A DNA stretch of 49,893 bases. Origin: Kineosporia sp. R_H_3 (GTDB lineage Bacteria > Actinomycetota > Actinomycetes > Actinomycetales > Kineosporiaceae). Position 1 is the first letter of the stretch; the number at the start of each line of letters is the position of its first letter. The notes below the pieces were generated by a model. That model had not been told where the DNA came from, ran no database searches, and saw only the letters and a program-made list of their open reading frames with translations. The stretch is taken from assembly GCF_002198675.1 (NCBI RefSeq), contig NZ_MWLL01000204.1, positions 5,781 to 55,673 on the forward strand, written 5' to 3'. Of the stretch, positions 1-7,982 are shown one piece after another. The position numbers and the translations under genes are program-made.

Positions 1-1
1 C

Positions 2-115
2 CGGGACACCCCGGCCCCCGTCGCGCCCGTCGCCCCGGTCGCCGGCCCGGCCGCGGGCGGCCGCGGGCGCTCGGAGGACGACGGGCCGGGCCCGCACCTG
101 CAGATCGTCCGCTGA
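2..115 (+). CDS. C-terminal end of an unidentified protein (partial)
   Basis: Reading frame 2 is open from the left edge to a TGA at 113-115. It gives about 37 residues rich in Ala, Pro, Val and Gly that end in a more polar tail (GPHLQIVR). The low-complexity Ala/Pro/Val composition is typical of a linker or C-terminal tail in a high-GC actinobacterial protein. The product cannot be named from this fragment. A perfect 13-bp inverted repeat follows 37 bases after the stop and would suit a transcript end. Confidence 0.5.
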   Translation, partial: RDTPAPVAPVAPVAGPAAGGRGRSEDDGPGPHLQIVR

Positions 116-151
116 CGGGCGGGCGGCGGCGTCCGCGTCCGGTTCGTGCCT

Positions 152-188
152 GTTCACTGGCCGGGCGGGTCCTCACCGGCCAGTGAAC
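152..188. terminator. Perfect 13-bp inverted repeat, probable terminator
   Basis: GTTCACTGGCCGG (152-164) is repeated as its exact reverse complement at 176-188 with an 11-base loop. It lies just after the partial upstream gene and before the plus-strand catabolic operon. There is no T-tract, as is usual for actinobacterial hairpin terminators. A dyad operator controlling the downstream flavoprotein gene is the alternative. Confidence 0.55.
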
Positions 189-331
189 ACCCCTCGGCGG
201 CGCCGTGACCCCCGCGTGACCTTCGGCGCGCCACCCCTCCCGCTCTAGCCGGGGGTGCGGACTCCTTGGTAGAACACGGGTGCGACGGCCCTTCCGTGCC
301 GCCCGCAGCCCCGAGCAGGGAGCCAGGCCGC

Positions 332-1657
332 ATGCCGAACCACACCGCGGACGCCGTCGTCATCGGCGCCGGAGTCATCGGGTGCGCCGTCGCCCACGCC
401 CTTGCCCGCGACGGCCTGCGCGTCGCGGTCGTCGCCCGGGAGGGCGCCCCCGGTCTCGGCTCGACGAGCGCGTCCTCGGCGATCATCCGCTTCAACTACT
501 CCACGCTCGCCGGCGTCGCGACGTCCTGGGAGGGCAAGTTCGCCTGGGAGGCGTGGGAGGAGTTCCTCGGCGGCCCGGACGACGACGGCCGGGTCGCGCG
601 GTTCCACAAGGTGGGCTCGTTCTGCCTCGACGCCCCGGGCCTGGCCCCCGAGAAGGTGCTGCCGCTGTTCGACACCGTCGGCGTGCCGTACGAGGTCTGG
701 GACGCCGCGACCCTGCGCGAGCGGATCCCGAGCATCGACAACGGCCGGTTCTACCCGCCCAAGCCGGTCGACAGCGAGGAGTTCCTCGCCGACCCGGACG
801 GCGAGCTCGGCGCGTTCTACATGCCCGAGGCGGGCTTCGTCGACGACCCGCAGTTCGCCGCGCACAACCTCGCGACCGCGGCCCGGCGCCTGGGCGCCAC
901 GTTCTTCTTCAAGGCCACCGTGACCGGGGTCGCCCGGGCCGGCGGCCGGGTGGCCGGCGTCGACCTCGCCGACGGCACGCGGATCGACGCCCCCGTCGTC
1001 GTCAACTGCGCGGGCCCGGCGTCGAGCCGGGTCAACGCCCTCGCGGACGACGGCGGCGACGTCCTCGGTGACTTCAACGTCTCGACCCGCCCGCTGCGCA
1101 ACGAGGTGCACTACGTGCCCGAGCCGCCCGGGTACAGCGCCGGCCGGGTGGCCGGCCCGGTCGCGGCGGACCTCGACCTCGGCACGTACTGGCGGGGCAC
1201 CCCGAACGGCGAGATCCTCGTCGGCGGCACCGAGCCGGCGTGCGACCCGATGCACTTCGTCGACGACCCCGACGACTTCAACACCGGCGTCACCGAGGAG
1301 ATCTACACCGCGCAGGTCTACCGCGCCGCGCGTCGTTTCCCCGAGCTCACGGTCCCCAACCGGCCCAAGGGGATCGGGGCCGTCTACGACGTCACCGACG
1401 ACTGGATCCCGATCTACGACCGGACGGCGCTGCCGGGCTACTACGTCGCGATCGGCACGAGCGGCAACCAGTTCAAGAACGCGCCGATGGCCGGGCTCTA
1501 CCTGCAGCGGATCATCGCGGCGAGCGAGAACGGCCTCGACCACGACACGACCCCCGTCACCGTCGACCTGCCGCACAGCGGTCAGACCGTCGACCTGTCG
1601 GCCTTCAGCCGGCGCCGCGTCATCAACCGGGACAGCAGCTTCACCGTCATGGGCTAG
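332..1657 (+). CDS. FAD-dependent oxidoreductase, DAO family (sarcosine/glycine oxidase-like)
   Basis: The 441-residue product begins with a Rossmann FAD-binding motif (VVIGAGVIGCAVAHALA, about residues 9-25) followed by TSASSAIIRF, the pattern of sarcosine/glycine-oxidase flavoproteins. The C-terminal part carries the usual DAO closing segment (residues about 370-395, YYVAIGTSGNQFKNAP). The family oxidises the C-N bond of secondary or tertiary amines using FAD in the cytoplasm. The ATG at 332 was chosen because an AGGGAG-like ribosome site lies about 10 bases upstream and the FAD motif starts a few residues later. It opens the plus-strand operon and is 9 bases from a second amine-oxidising flavoprotein, so it probably acts on the same methylated amine. 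The exact substrate is unknown. Confidence 0.85.
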   Translation: MPNHTADAVVIGAGVIGCAVAHALARDGLRVAVVAREGAPGLGSTSASSAIIRFNYSTLAGVATSWEGKFAWEAWEEFLGGPDDDGRVARFHKVGSFCLDAPGLAPEKVLPLFDTVGVPYEVWDAATLRERIPSIDNGRFYPPKPVDSEEFLADPDGELGAFYMPEAGFVDDPQFAAHNLATAARRLGATFFFKATVTGVARAGGRVAGVDLADGTRIDAPVVVNCAGPASSRVNALADDGGDVLGDFNVSTRPLRNEVHYVPEPPGYSAGRVAGPVAADLDLGTYWRGTPNGEILVGGTEPACDPMHFVDDPDDFNTGVTEEIYTAQVYRAARRFPELTVPNRPKGIGAVYDVTDDWIPIYDRTALPGYYVAIGTSGNQFKNAPMAGLYLQRIIAASENGLDHDTTPVTVDLPHSGQTVDLSAFSRRRVINRDSSFTVMG

Positions 1658-1666
1658 GAGAAGGCC

Positions 1667-4135
1667 ATCAACAGCAACCACTACCGCTGCGTCGTCATCG
1701 GGGGCGGCGTCGTCGGCGCGAGCGTGCTCTACCACCTGGCCAAGCTCGGCTGGACCGACCTCGTGCTCGTCGAGCGGTCCGAGCTCACCGCCGGCTCGAC
1801 GTGGCACGCGGCCGCCGGCTTCCACGCCCTCAACGCCGACCCGAACGTCGCGGCGCTGCAGGCGTACACGATCAACCTCTACAAGGAGCTCGAGGCCGAG
1901 ACCGGCCAGTCGTGCGGTCTGCACATGCCCGGCGGCGTGAGCATCGCCGGCACCCCCGAGCGCTGGGAGTGGCTCCAGGCGCAGTGGGCGGTCTACCAGA
2001 CACTCGGCATCGACACCGTGCACCTCATCTCGCCCGCCGAGGTGAAGGAGCTCGCGCCGATCATGGACGTCGAGGGTGTCCACGGCGCCCTCTTCGACGA
2101 GATCGAGGGCCACCTCGACGCGTCCGGCACGACGTACGCGTACGCCGCGGCCGCGAAGCAGCGCGGCGCGGAGATCGTCCTGCACAACCGGGTGCTCGAG
2201 CTCGTGCAGCGCCCCGGCGGCGGCTGGACCGTCGTCACCGAGCAGGGCACGGTCACCGCGGACAACGTCGTGAACGCGGCCGGGCTGTGGGCCAAGCAGG
2301 TCGGCCGGATGGCCGGTGTCGACCTGCCGGTGACGCCGATGGAGCACCACTACCTCGTCACCGAGCCGCTCCCCGAGGTCCAGGCGCTCACCAAGGAGCT
2401 GCCGATGATGATGGACCTCGAGGGCTACACCTATGCCCGGCAGGAGCAGGGCGGCCTTCTCCTCGGCGTCTACGAGCTCACCCCGAAGCACTGGAACCTC
2501 GACGGCGTCCCGTGGGACTACGGCCTCGAGCTCATCCCCGAGGACATCGACCGGATCGCCCCCGAGCTCGCCGTCGGCTTCGAGCGCTACCCGTGCCTGG
2601 ACGGCGCGGGCATCCGGCGCTGGGTCAACGGTGCGTTCACGTTCACACCCGACGGCAACCCGCTCGTCGGGCCGGTCCGCGGGCTGCCCGGCTACTGGGT
2701 CGCGTGCGGCGTCATGGCCGGGTTCAGCCAGGGCGGCGGCGTCGGTCTCACGCTCGCGCAGTGGATGGTGGACGGCGAGCCCGCCGGCGACGTCTACGGC
2801 ATGGACGTCGCGCGGTACGGGGCGTACGCGAGCGGACGCGGCTACCTCGAGGCGACGACCGGCCAGTTCTACAAACGCCGCTTCGTCATGACCTACCCGA
2901 ACGAGCAGCTCCCCGCGGGCCGCCCGCTCAAGACGTCGGCGATCCACACCGACCTCGACGCCGCCGGCGCGCGCTGGGGCGTCTCGTGGGGCCTGGAGAC
3001 GCCGCTCTACTTCGCGGCCGACCCCGGCTTCACCGAGACCCCGACCCTGCGGCGCAGCAACGCCTTCGAGCACGTCGCCCGTGAGGTGACCGCCACCCGC
3101 GAGGGCGTCGGCATCCTCGACACGACGGCGTTCTCCCGGTACGAGGTGCGCGGGCCGGGTGCGCGGGCCTGGCTCGAGCAGCTCGTCGCGTCCAAGGTGC
3201 CGGGCGTCGGCGGCGTCCGGCTCGCGCCGATGCTCAGCCCGTCGGGCCGCCTGCTCGGCGACCTCACCCTGACCTGCTGGGCGGACGACGAGTTCTGGCT
3301 CATGGGCTCGTACTACCTGCGCGAGTGGCACATGCGCTGGTTCGAGTCCCAGCTGCCGGGGGCCGGCGGCGACGCGAGCGGTGCGGCTCCGGCGGGCAGC
3401 GTCGCCGTCCGCGACATCTCGGACGACGTCGCGGGCGTCTCGCTCTCGGGCCCGGCCGCGCGCGACCTGCTCGCCGCCGTGACGAAGGACGACGTCTCGG
3501 GCACCGCGCTCAAGCGGATGCGGGCGACGACGCTCGACGTCGGTCTGGTCCGCACCCGCGCCGGCCGGCTCTCGGTGACCGGCGAGACCGGGTACGAGCT
3601 CAACGTCCCGGCGGCGCAGCTGCGCTCGCTCTACGCGACGCTCCGCGAGGCCGGGGCGGGGCTCGCGGCCCGCGGCGTCCCGGTGGCCGACATCGGCTAC
3701 AACGCGGTGAACTCACTCCGCCTGGAGAAGTCCTACGGCATCTGGTCCAAGGAGTTCACCTGGGCCTACACGCCCGGGATGAGCGGCCTGGACCGGTTCG
3801 TGGCCTTCGACAAGCCGGGGTTCGTCGGCCGGGAGGCCGCTCTGCGCGAGAAGGAGACCGGCCCGGCGCAGCGCCTCGTCACCCTCGACGTCGCGACGAA
3901 GGACGCCGAGGCCGGCCCGTTCGAGCCGGTCTGGTCGGGGGAGCGGCGCGTCGGGTTCGTGACGTCGGGCGGGTACGGGCACAGTGTCGGGCGGAGCCTG
4001 GCGATGGCCTACCTCGACGTCGACCTCGCCGCGCCGGGCACGCCGCTCGAGGTGCACGTCGTCGGCGTCCGCACCCCGGCGACGGTCGTCGAGGACAGCC
4101 CGTACGACCCCGAGGGACTGCGCCAGCGCGGTTGA
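1667..4135 (+). CDS. Dimethylglycine dehydrogenase-like flavoprotein with GcvT domains; apparent ATC start
   Basis: A protein of about 822 residues. The N-terminal DAO/FAD domain has GGGVVG near residue 12 and GSTWHAAAG near residue 43; the His of WHAAG is the residue that carries covalent FAD in dimethylglycine and sarcosine dehydrogenases. A linker follows, then a GcvT folate-binding domain (about 430-720) and a GCV_T C-terminal domain. Family members oxidise N-methyl groups and pass the one-carbon unit to tetrahydrofolate. No ATG, GTG, TTG or CTG lies between the preceding in-frame stop (1655-1657) and GTG 1724, and starting at 1724 would remove the FAD motif. An AGGAGA site at 1656-1661 sits at ideal distance from ATC 1667, so ATC is the most likely start unless there is a base error. 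Confidence 0.82.
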   Translation: MNSNHYRCVVIGGGVVGASVLYHLAKLGWTDLVLVERSELTAGSTWHAAAGFHALNADPNVAALQAYTINLYKELEAETGQSCGLHMPGGVSIAGTPERWEWLQAQWAVYQTLGIDTVHLISPAEVKELAPIMDVEGVHGALFDEIEGHLDASGTTYAYAAAAKQRGAEIVLHNRVLELVQRPGGGWTVVTEQGTVTADNVVNAAGLWAKQVGRMAGVDLPVTPMEHHYLVTEPLPEVQALTKELPMMMDLEGYTYARQEQGGLLLGVYELTPKHWNLDGVPWDYGLELIPEDIDRIAPELAVGFERYPCLDGAGIRRWVNGAFTFTPDGNPLVGPVRGLPGYWVACGVMAGFSQGGGVGLTLAQWMVDGEPAGDVYGMDVARYGAYASGRGYLEATTGQFYKRRFVMTYPNEQLPAGRPLKTSAIHTDLDAAGARWGVSWGLETPLYFAADPGFTETPTLRRSNAFEHVAREVTATREGVGILDTTAFSRYEVRGPGARAWLEQLVASKVPGVGGVRLAPMLSPSGRLLGDLTLTCWADDEFWLMGSYYLREWHMRWFESQLPGAGGDASGAAPAGSVAVRDISDDVAGVSLSGPAARDLLAAVTKDDVSGTALKRMRATTLDVGLVRTRAGRLSVTGETGYELNVPAAQLRSLYATLREAGAGLAARGVPVADIGYNAVNSLRLEKSYGIWSKEFTWAYTPGMSGLDRFVAFDKPGFVGREAALREKETGPAQRLVTLDVATKDAEAGPFEPVWSGERRVGFVTSGGYGHSVGRSLAMAYLDVDLAAPGTPLEVHVVGVRTPATVVEDSPYDPEGLRQRG

Positions 4136-4173
4136 TCCGTCCGGTTCGGCATGATCGGCGAACAGCACGTCCA

Positions 4174-4233
4174 ACCACATAGTGGTGCCATGGCCACCAC
4201 ATATTGACGACGGGTTCGCGCGCTCCCGACCAT
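4174..4233 (+). promoter_or_regulatory. mttB promoter: palindromic operator plus -35/-10-like elements
   Basis: The gap before the methyltransferase gene holds a palindrome ACCACATAGTGGT (4174-4186), a second half-site ACCACAT (4196-4202), a -35-like TTGACG (4204-4209) and, 18 bases on, a weak -10-like GACCAT (4228-4233). The same order (palindrome, second half-site, TATTGAC) occurs on the minus strand upstream of the importer gene near 20.8 kb. Placing the sites just upstream of the -35 suits an activator. The IclR regulator encoded in the cluster is the natural candidate. Confidence 0.6.
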
Positions 4234-4267
4234 GGGGCGGGGCCCTGCGACGACTGGAGGAACCGAC

Positions 4268-5731
4268 GTGTTCCGCAACGACATGCCCTACTACGAGATC
4301 ATCTCGCCCGAGGGCCTGGAGACGATCGAGCGGGGCTGGAAGCGGCTCGTCAGCGAGATCGGCATCGAGTTCCTCCACGACGAGGCGCTCGAGCTGTTCC
4401 GGGCCGCGGGGCAGAAGGTCGAGGACAGCGTCGTCCACCTCGACCCCGAGTTCGTCCTCGAGATGGTCGCCAAGGCCCCGCGCGAGTTCCACCTGCGCGC
4501 GCGCAACCCCGAGCACTCGGTCGTGCTCGGCGGGCGGAACATGGTCTTCCCGTGCGTCTCCGGGCCGCCGTTCTTCCGGATGGGCGACGAGCGCCGCGAC
4601 GGCACGCTGTCGGACTACGAGCTCATGGCCAAGCTCGTGCAGTCGTTCCCGCAGCTCGACATGGCGACCATGCCGATGATCGAGCCGAACGACCGGCCGC
4701 TCGACTCCCGGCACCTCGACATGCTCTACGCGAGCTTCACGCTCACCGACAAGCCGATCTTCGGGTCGGCGCTGTCGAACGCGAACGCGCTGGACTCCAT
4801 CGAGGCCGCCCGGATCGTGCACCGCGGGCACGACCTCTTCGTGCCCGCCGGCGAGGACGGCCGCCCGACGACGTCGATCATGACGATCGTCAACGTGAAC
4901 TCCCCCTTGCGGTACGACGACCGGATGCTCGAGGCGCTGCTGCGCTACGCCGAGGCCGGGCAGGGCGTCGTCGTGACCCCGTTCCTCCTCATGGGCGCGA
5001 TGGCCCCCGTGAGCACCGTCTCGGCGCTCGCGCAGCAGACCGCCGAGTCGCTCGCCGGGATCGCGCTCATGCAGCTCGTCCGGCCCGGGACGCCCGCGGT
5101 CATGGGCTCGTTCCTCTCGACGACGGACATGCAGTCCGGCTCGCCGGCCTTCGGCGGCCCGGAGTCCGCGAAGGGCCTGTACGCCTCCGGGCAGATCGCC
5201 CGCCGCTACGGGCTGCCCTGGCGCGCCGGCGGCGGCGGCCTGACGTCGAGCCAGACCCTGGACGCCCAGGCCGCCTACGAGGCCTTCAACACCCTGCTCG
5301 CGGCCTTCCAGGCCGGCGCCAACCTCGTCGTCCAGTCGGCCGGGTGGCTCGAGTCCGGTCTCGTCTCGTCGCCGGACAAGCTCGTCATGGACGTCGAGCT
5401 GCTGCGGGTGCTGCGCGAGCAGTTCTCCCCGCTCGTCGTCGACGAGGACGCGCTCGCCTTCGAGGCGCACGACGAGGTCCGGCACGGCGGGCACTTCCTC
5501 GGGGCCGCGCACACGATGACGCGCTTCCGGACCTGCTTCTACCGGCCGATGCTCTCCTCGACCGAGAACTTCGAGCGCTGGGTGAGCAAGGGCGGCCGGG
5601 ACACCGCGACCCGGGCCGGTGAGATCTGGCGCGAGACGGTCGAGAAGTACGAGCTCCCGGCGATGGACGAGTCGGTCCACGACGAGCTGCTCGCGTTCGT
5701 GAACCGGCGCCGCACCGAGCTCGGCGACTGA
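4268..5731 (+). CDS. MttB-family (trimethylamine/betaine:corrinoid) methyltransferase, non-pyrrolysine
   Basis: The 487-residue product has the size and layout of the COG5598 MttB superfamily: an N-terminal segment reading YYEIISPEGLETIERGWKRL, then the TIM-barrel body, with a glycine-rich stretch (AGGGGLTSSQ) past the middle. There is no in-frame amber codon, so it belongs to the pyrrolysine-free branch, whose studied members demethylate glycine betaine, proline betaine, carnitine or related quaternary amines and hand the methyl group to a corrinoid protein. No corrinoid protein gene is visible nearby. GTG 4268 was chosen because GGAGG (4256-4260) lies 7 bases upstream; an ATG 36 bases earlier lacks a ribosome site. 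It has its own promoter in the 132-bp gap before it. Confidence 0.85.
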   Translation: MFRNDMPYYEIISPEGLETIERGWKRLVSEIGIEFLHDEALELFRAAGQKVEDSVVHLDPEFVLEMVAKAPREFHLRARNPEHSVVLGGRNMVFPCVSGPPFFRMGDERRDGTLSDYELMAKLVQSFPQLDMATMPMIEPNDRPLDSRHLDMLYASFTLTDKPIFGSALSNANALDSIEAARIVHRGHDLFVPAGEDGRPTTSIMTIVNVNSPLRYDDRMLEALLRYAEAGQGVVVTPFLLMGAMAPVSTVSALAQQTAESLAGIALMQLVRPGTPAVMGSFLSTTDMQSGSPAFGGPESAKGLYASGQIARRYGLPWRAGGGGLTSSQTLDAQAAYEAFNTLLAAFQAGANLVVQSAGWLESGLVSSPDKLVMDVELLRVLREQFSPLVVDEDALAFEAHDEVRHGGHFLGAAHTMTRFRTCFYRPMLSSTENFERWVSKGGRDTATRAGEIWRETVEKYELPAMDESVHDELLAFVNRRRTELGD

Positions 5732-5767
5732 CCCCGACCGGGACGGCGGAACGAGGGCGACAGGTAC

Positions 5768-6544
5768 GTGGAGATCACCGACTTCTCGATGGACTTCTTC
5801 TCGCTCGAGGGGAAGCGGGCCGTCGTCACCGGGGGCAACACCGGCCTCGGGCGGGCCTTCACGCTCGCGCTCGCGACCGCCGGGGCCGACGTCCTCGTGC
5901 CGGGGCTCGCGGACGACGACGGGACGACGCGCGCCCAGGTCGAGGCCGTCGGGCGCCGGATGGAGTTCATGGCCGTCGACGTCACCGAGCCCGGTGCGCC
6001 TCGCCGCATCGTCGAGACGTGCGTGGAGACCCTCGGCGGCATCGACGTCCTCGTCAACAGCGCGGGGATCTGCCACATCGCGCCGGTCGACGAGTTCGGC
6101 CGTGACCTGTGGGACCCGATGGTCGCCGTGAACCTCACCGCGCCGTTCGAGCTGAGCCACGAGGCGGCCCGGCACATGGTCGCCCAGGGGTCGGGGAAGA
6201 TCGTCAACGTCTGCTCGCTCTTCTCCTACCTCGGCGGGCAGTGGTCCCCCGCCTACGCGGCGACCAAGCACGGGCTCGCCGGGTTCACCAAGGCCTACTG
6301 CGACGAGCTCGCGCAGCACAACATCCAGGTCAACGGGATCGCGCCCGGCTACTACGCCACCGACATCACCGCGAAGACCCGCTCCGACCCGGACGCGAAC
6401 CGCCGCGTCCTCGAGCACATCCCGGCCGGCCGCTGGGGCGAGGCCCAGGACCTCATGGGCGCGCTCGTCTTCCTGGCCGGTCGCGCGTCCGACTACGTGA
6501 ACGGCCACCTGCTCGTCGTCGACGGCGGGTACCTCGTCCGATGA
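5768..6544 (+). CDS. Short-chain dehydrogenase/reductase, KduD-like
   Basis: A 258-residue classical SDR. The cofactor motif TGGNTGLG is at residues 21-28, NSAG follows in the middle, and the catalytic set is Ser150, Tyr163 and Lys167 (YAATK). The opening MDFFSLEGKRAVVTG resembles 2-deoxy-D-gluconate/ketodeoxyuronate dehydrogenases (KduD group), which interconvert hydroxyl and keto groups on sugar acids or polyols with NAD(H). The GTG start follows a purine-rich stretch. Its stop overlaps the next gene, a sugar kinase, by four bases (ATGA), so the two are translationally coupled. The substrate is probably the demethylated, sugar-like product of the upstream enzymes (inference). Confidence 0.85.
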   Translation: MEITDFSMDFFSLEGKRAVVTGGNTGLGRAFTLALATAGADVLVPGLADDDGTTRAQVEAVGRRMEFMAVDVTEPGAPRRIVETCVETLGGIDVLVNSAGICHIAPVDEFGRDLWDPMVAVNLTAPFELSHEAARHMVAQGSGKIVNVCSLFSYLGGQWSPAYAATKHGLAGFTKAYCDELAQHNIQVNGIAPGYYATDITAKTRSDPDANRRVLEHIPAGRWGEAQDLMGALVFLAGRASDYVNGHLLVVDGGYLVR

Positions 6545-7971
6545 GGTACCTCGTCGGCATCGACGGCGGCTCGCAGAGCACCAAGGTCGTCGTCTACGAC
6601 GACACCGGGCGGCCCGTCTGCGAGGGCCGGGTCCCGTTGCGGCCCAACGCGACCCCCGTGCCCGGTGTCGTCGAGCACCCGGACGACGACCTGTGGGACT
6701 CCCTCGCCGGCGCCTGCCGGCAGGCGATGGCGGCCTTCCCCGGCGACCCGGCCGACATCGCCGCCGTCGGGCTGTGCACGATCCGGTTCTGCCGCGCGAT
6801 GCTGCGCGCCGACGGCTCGCTCGCGGGCCCGGTGCTCAGCTGGATGGACGCCCGGGTGTCCCGGCCGTACGAGCACGTCGACCCCTCGGTCGCGTGGGTG
6901 ACCGCGTCGTCCGGGTACGTCGGGCACCGGCTCACCGGCGCGTTCGTCGACACGCAGGCGAACTACGCCGGGCAGTGGCCGTTCGACGGCGCCGCCCTCG
7001 ACTGGCTGCCGCCCGGGCCGGACGGCGGGTACCCGGGCACCGACGTCCGACGCGACATGCTCTTCGACCTCGTCGCGCCCGGCGAGGTGCTCGGCACCGT
7101 CACCCCTGCGGCCGCGGCGGCGACCGGGCTGCCGGCTGGCGTCCCCGTCGTCGCGACCGCGAACGACAAGGCGGTCGAGGCGCTCGGGTGCGGTCTCGTC
7201 GACTCCGGCGGCGTCCTCGTCTCGCTGGGCACGTACGTCGCGGGGATGGTCGTCGGCGACCGCTGGGCCCCCGACCTGAGGGACGCGTGGACCAACTTCG
7301 CGTGCGTCCCCGGCCGGTACCTCTTCGAGAGCCACGGGGTGCGGCGCGGGATGTGGACGGTGAGCTGGCTGCGGGACCTGCTCGGCGCCGAGCTGGCGAC
7401 CCGGGCGGACGCCGAGGGGGTCGCCCCCGAGGACGTCATGAACGCCGCGGCCGAGCGCGTCCCGCCCGGCAGCGACGGTCTCATGACCGTGCTCGACTGG
7501 CTCGCGCCGACGGACGCCCCGTACCGCAAGGGCGTCATGCTCGGTTTCGACGCCCGGCACGGCTGGCCGCACCTGTACCGCTCCGTCGTCGAGGGTCTGG
7601 CGCTCACGATGCGCACGTGCCTCGACGCGATGTACGACGAGCTGCGCCTGACGCCGTCCCACGCCGTCGTCTCCGGCGGCGGCGCCGCGAGCGCGCTGAC
7701 GCTGCAGGTCTTCGCCGACGCCCTCGGGATGCCCGTCGCCCGGCCCGGGGTGAGCAGCGCCGCGAGCCTCGGCGCGGCGATCTGCGCCGCGGTCGGCGCC
7801 GGCCTCGCACCCGACGTCGCGTCCGCCGCGGCCCGGATGGTGCGGCCCGGCCCGCAGGCCGACCCGCGCCCGGACGTCGTCGCGCTCTACGACCGGCTCC
7901 GCGACATCCACGGCTCGATCCGTGCCGGCACCGACCCCGTCCTGGCCCGCAGCTACGAGATCTTCCACTGA
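6541..7971 (+). CDS. FGGY-family carbohydrate/polyol kinase
   Basis: A 476-residue kinase of the ASKHA fold. The N-terminal phosphate motif is GIDGGSQSTKVVVYD (residues about 6-20). SWMDAR near residue 100 supplies the catalytic Asp. The second domain has VSLGTYVAG and the adenosine motif SGGGAASALTLQVFAD. FGGY enzymes phosphorylate sugars or polyols such as xylulose, gluconate, glycerol or erythritol. It starts inside the stop of the dehydrogenase gene and ends 11 bases before an AGPS-like oxidase. The order dehydrogenase-kinase-oxidase implies that a polyol or sugar is oxidised, phosphorylated and oxidised again. The specific sugar cannot be read from the sequence. Confidence 0.88.
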   Translation: MRYLVGIDGGSQSTKVVVYDDTGRPVCEGRVPLRPNATPVPGVVEHPDDDLWDSLAGACRQAMAAFPGDPADIAAVGLCTIRFCRAMLRADGSLAGPVLSWMDARVSRPYEHVDPSVAWVTASSGYVGHRLTGAFVDTQANYAGQWPFDGAALDWLPPGPDGGYPGTDVRRDMLFDLVAPGEVLGTVTPAAAAATGLPAGVPVVATANDKAVEALGCGLVDSGGVLVSLGTYVAGMVVGDRWAPDLRDAWTNFACVPGRYLFESHGVRRGMWTVSWLRDLLGAELATRADAEGVAPEDVMNAAAERVPPGSDGLMTVLDWLAPTDAPYRKGVMLGFDARHGWPHLYRSVVEGLALTMRTCLDAMYDELRLTPSHAVVSGGGAASALTLQVFADALGMPVARPGVSSAASLGAAICAAVGAGLAPDVASAAARMVRPGPQADPRPDVVALYDRLRDIHGSIRAGTDPVLARSYEIFH

Positions 7972-7982
7972 AGGGTTCCGTC

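Noticed and set aside
245-3331. 1028-codon open frame on the minus strand, and similar very long antisense frames (3713-6508, 13963-16848, 43909-46401 upstream part, 46434-48959)
   Set aside because: They lie opposite genes with clear catalytic motifs, have highly charged Arg/Asp/Val/Gly low-complexity translations and no domain motifs. Such shadow frames are expected where third positions are almost always G or C.
332-4135. Single fused flavoprotein by read-through of TAG 1655
   Set aside because: Both halves have complete FAD domains, and a strong ribosome-binding site overlaps the stop, which fits two separate proteins. Kept only as an alternative in the ATC-start finding.
4268-5731. Pyrrolysine-containing trimethylamine methyltransferase
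   Set aside because: There is no in-frame TAG in the gene, and no pylTSBCD genes are visible. It belongs to the pyrrolysine-free MttB branch.
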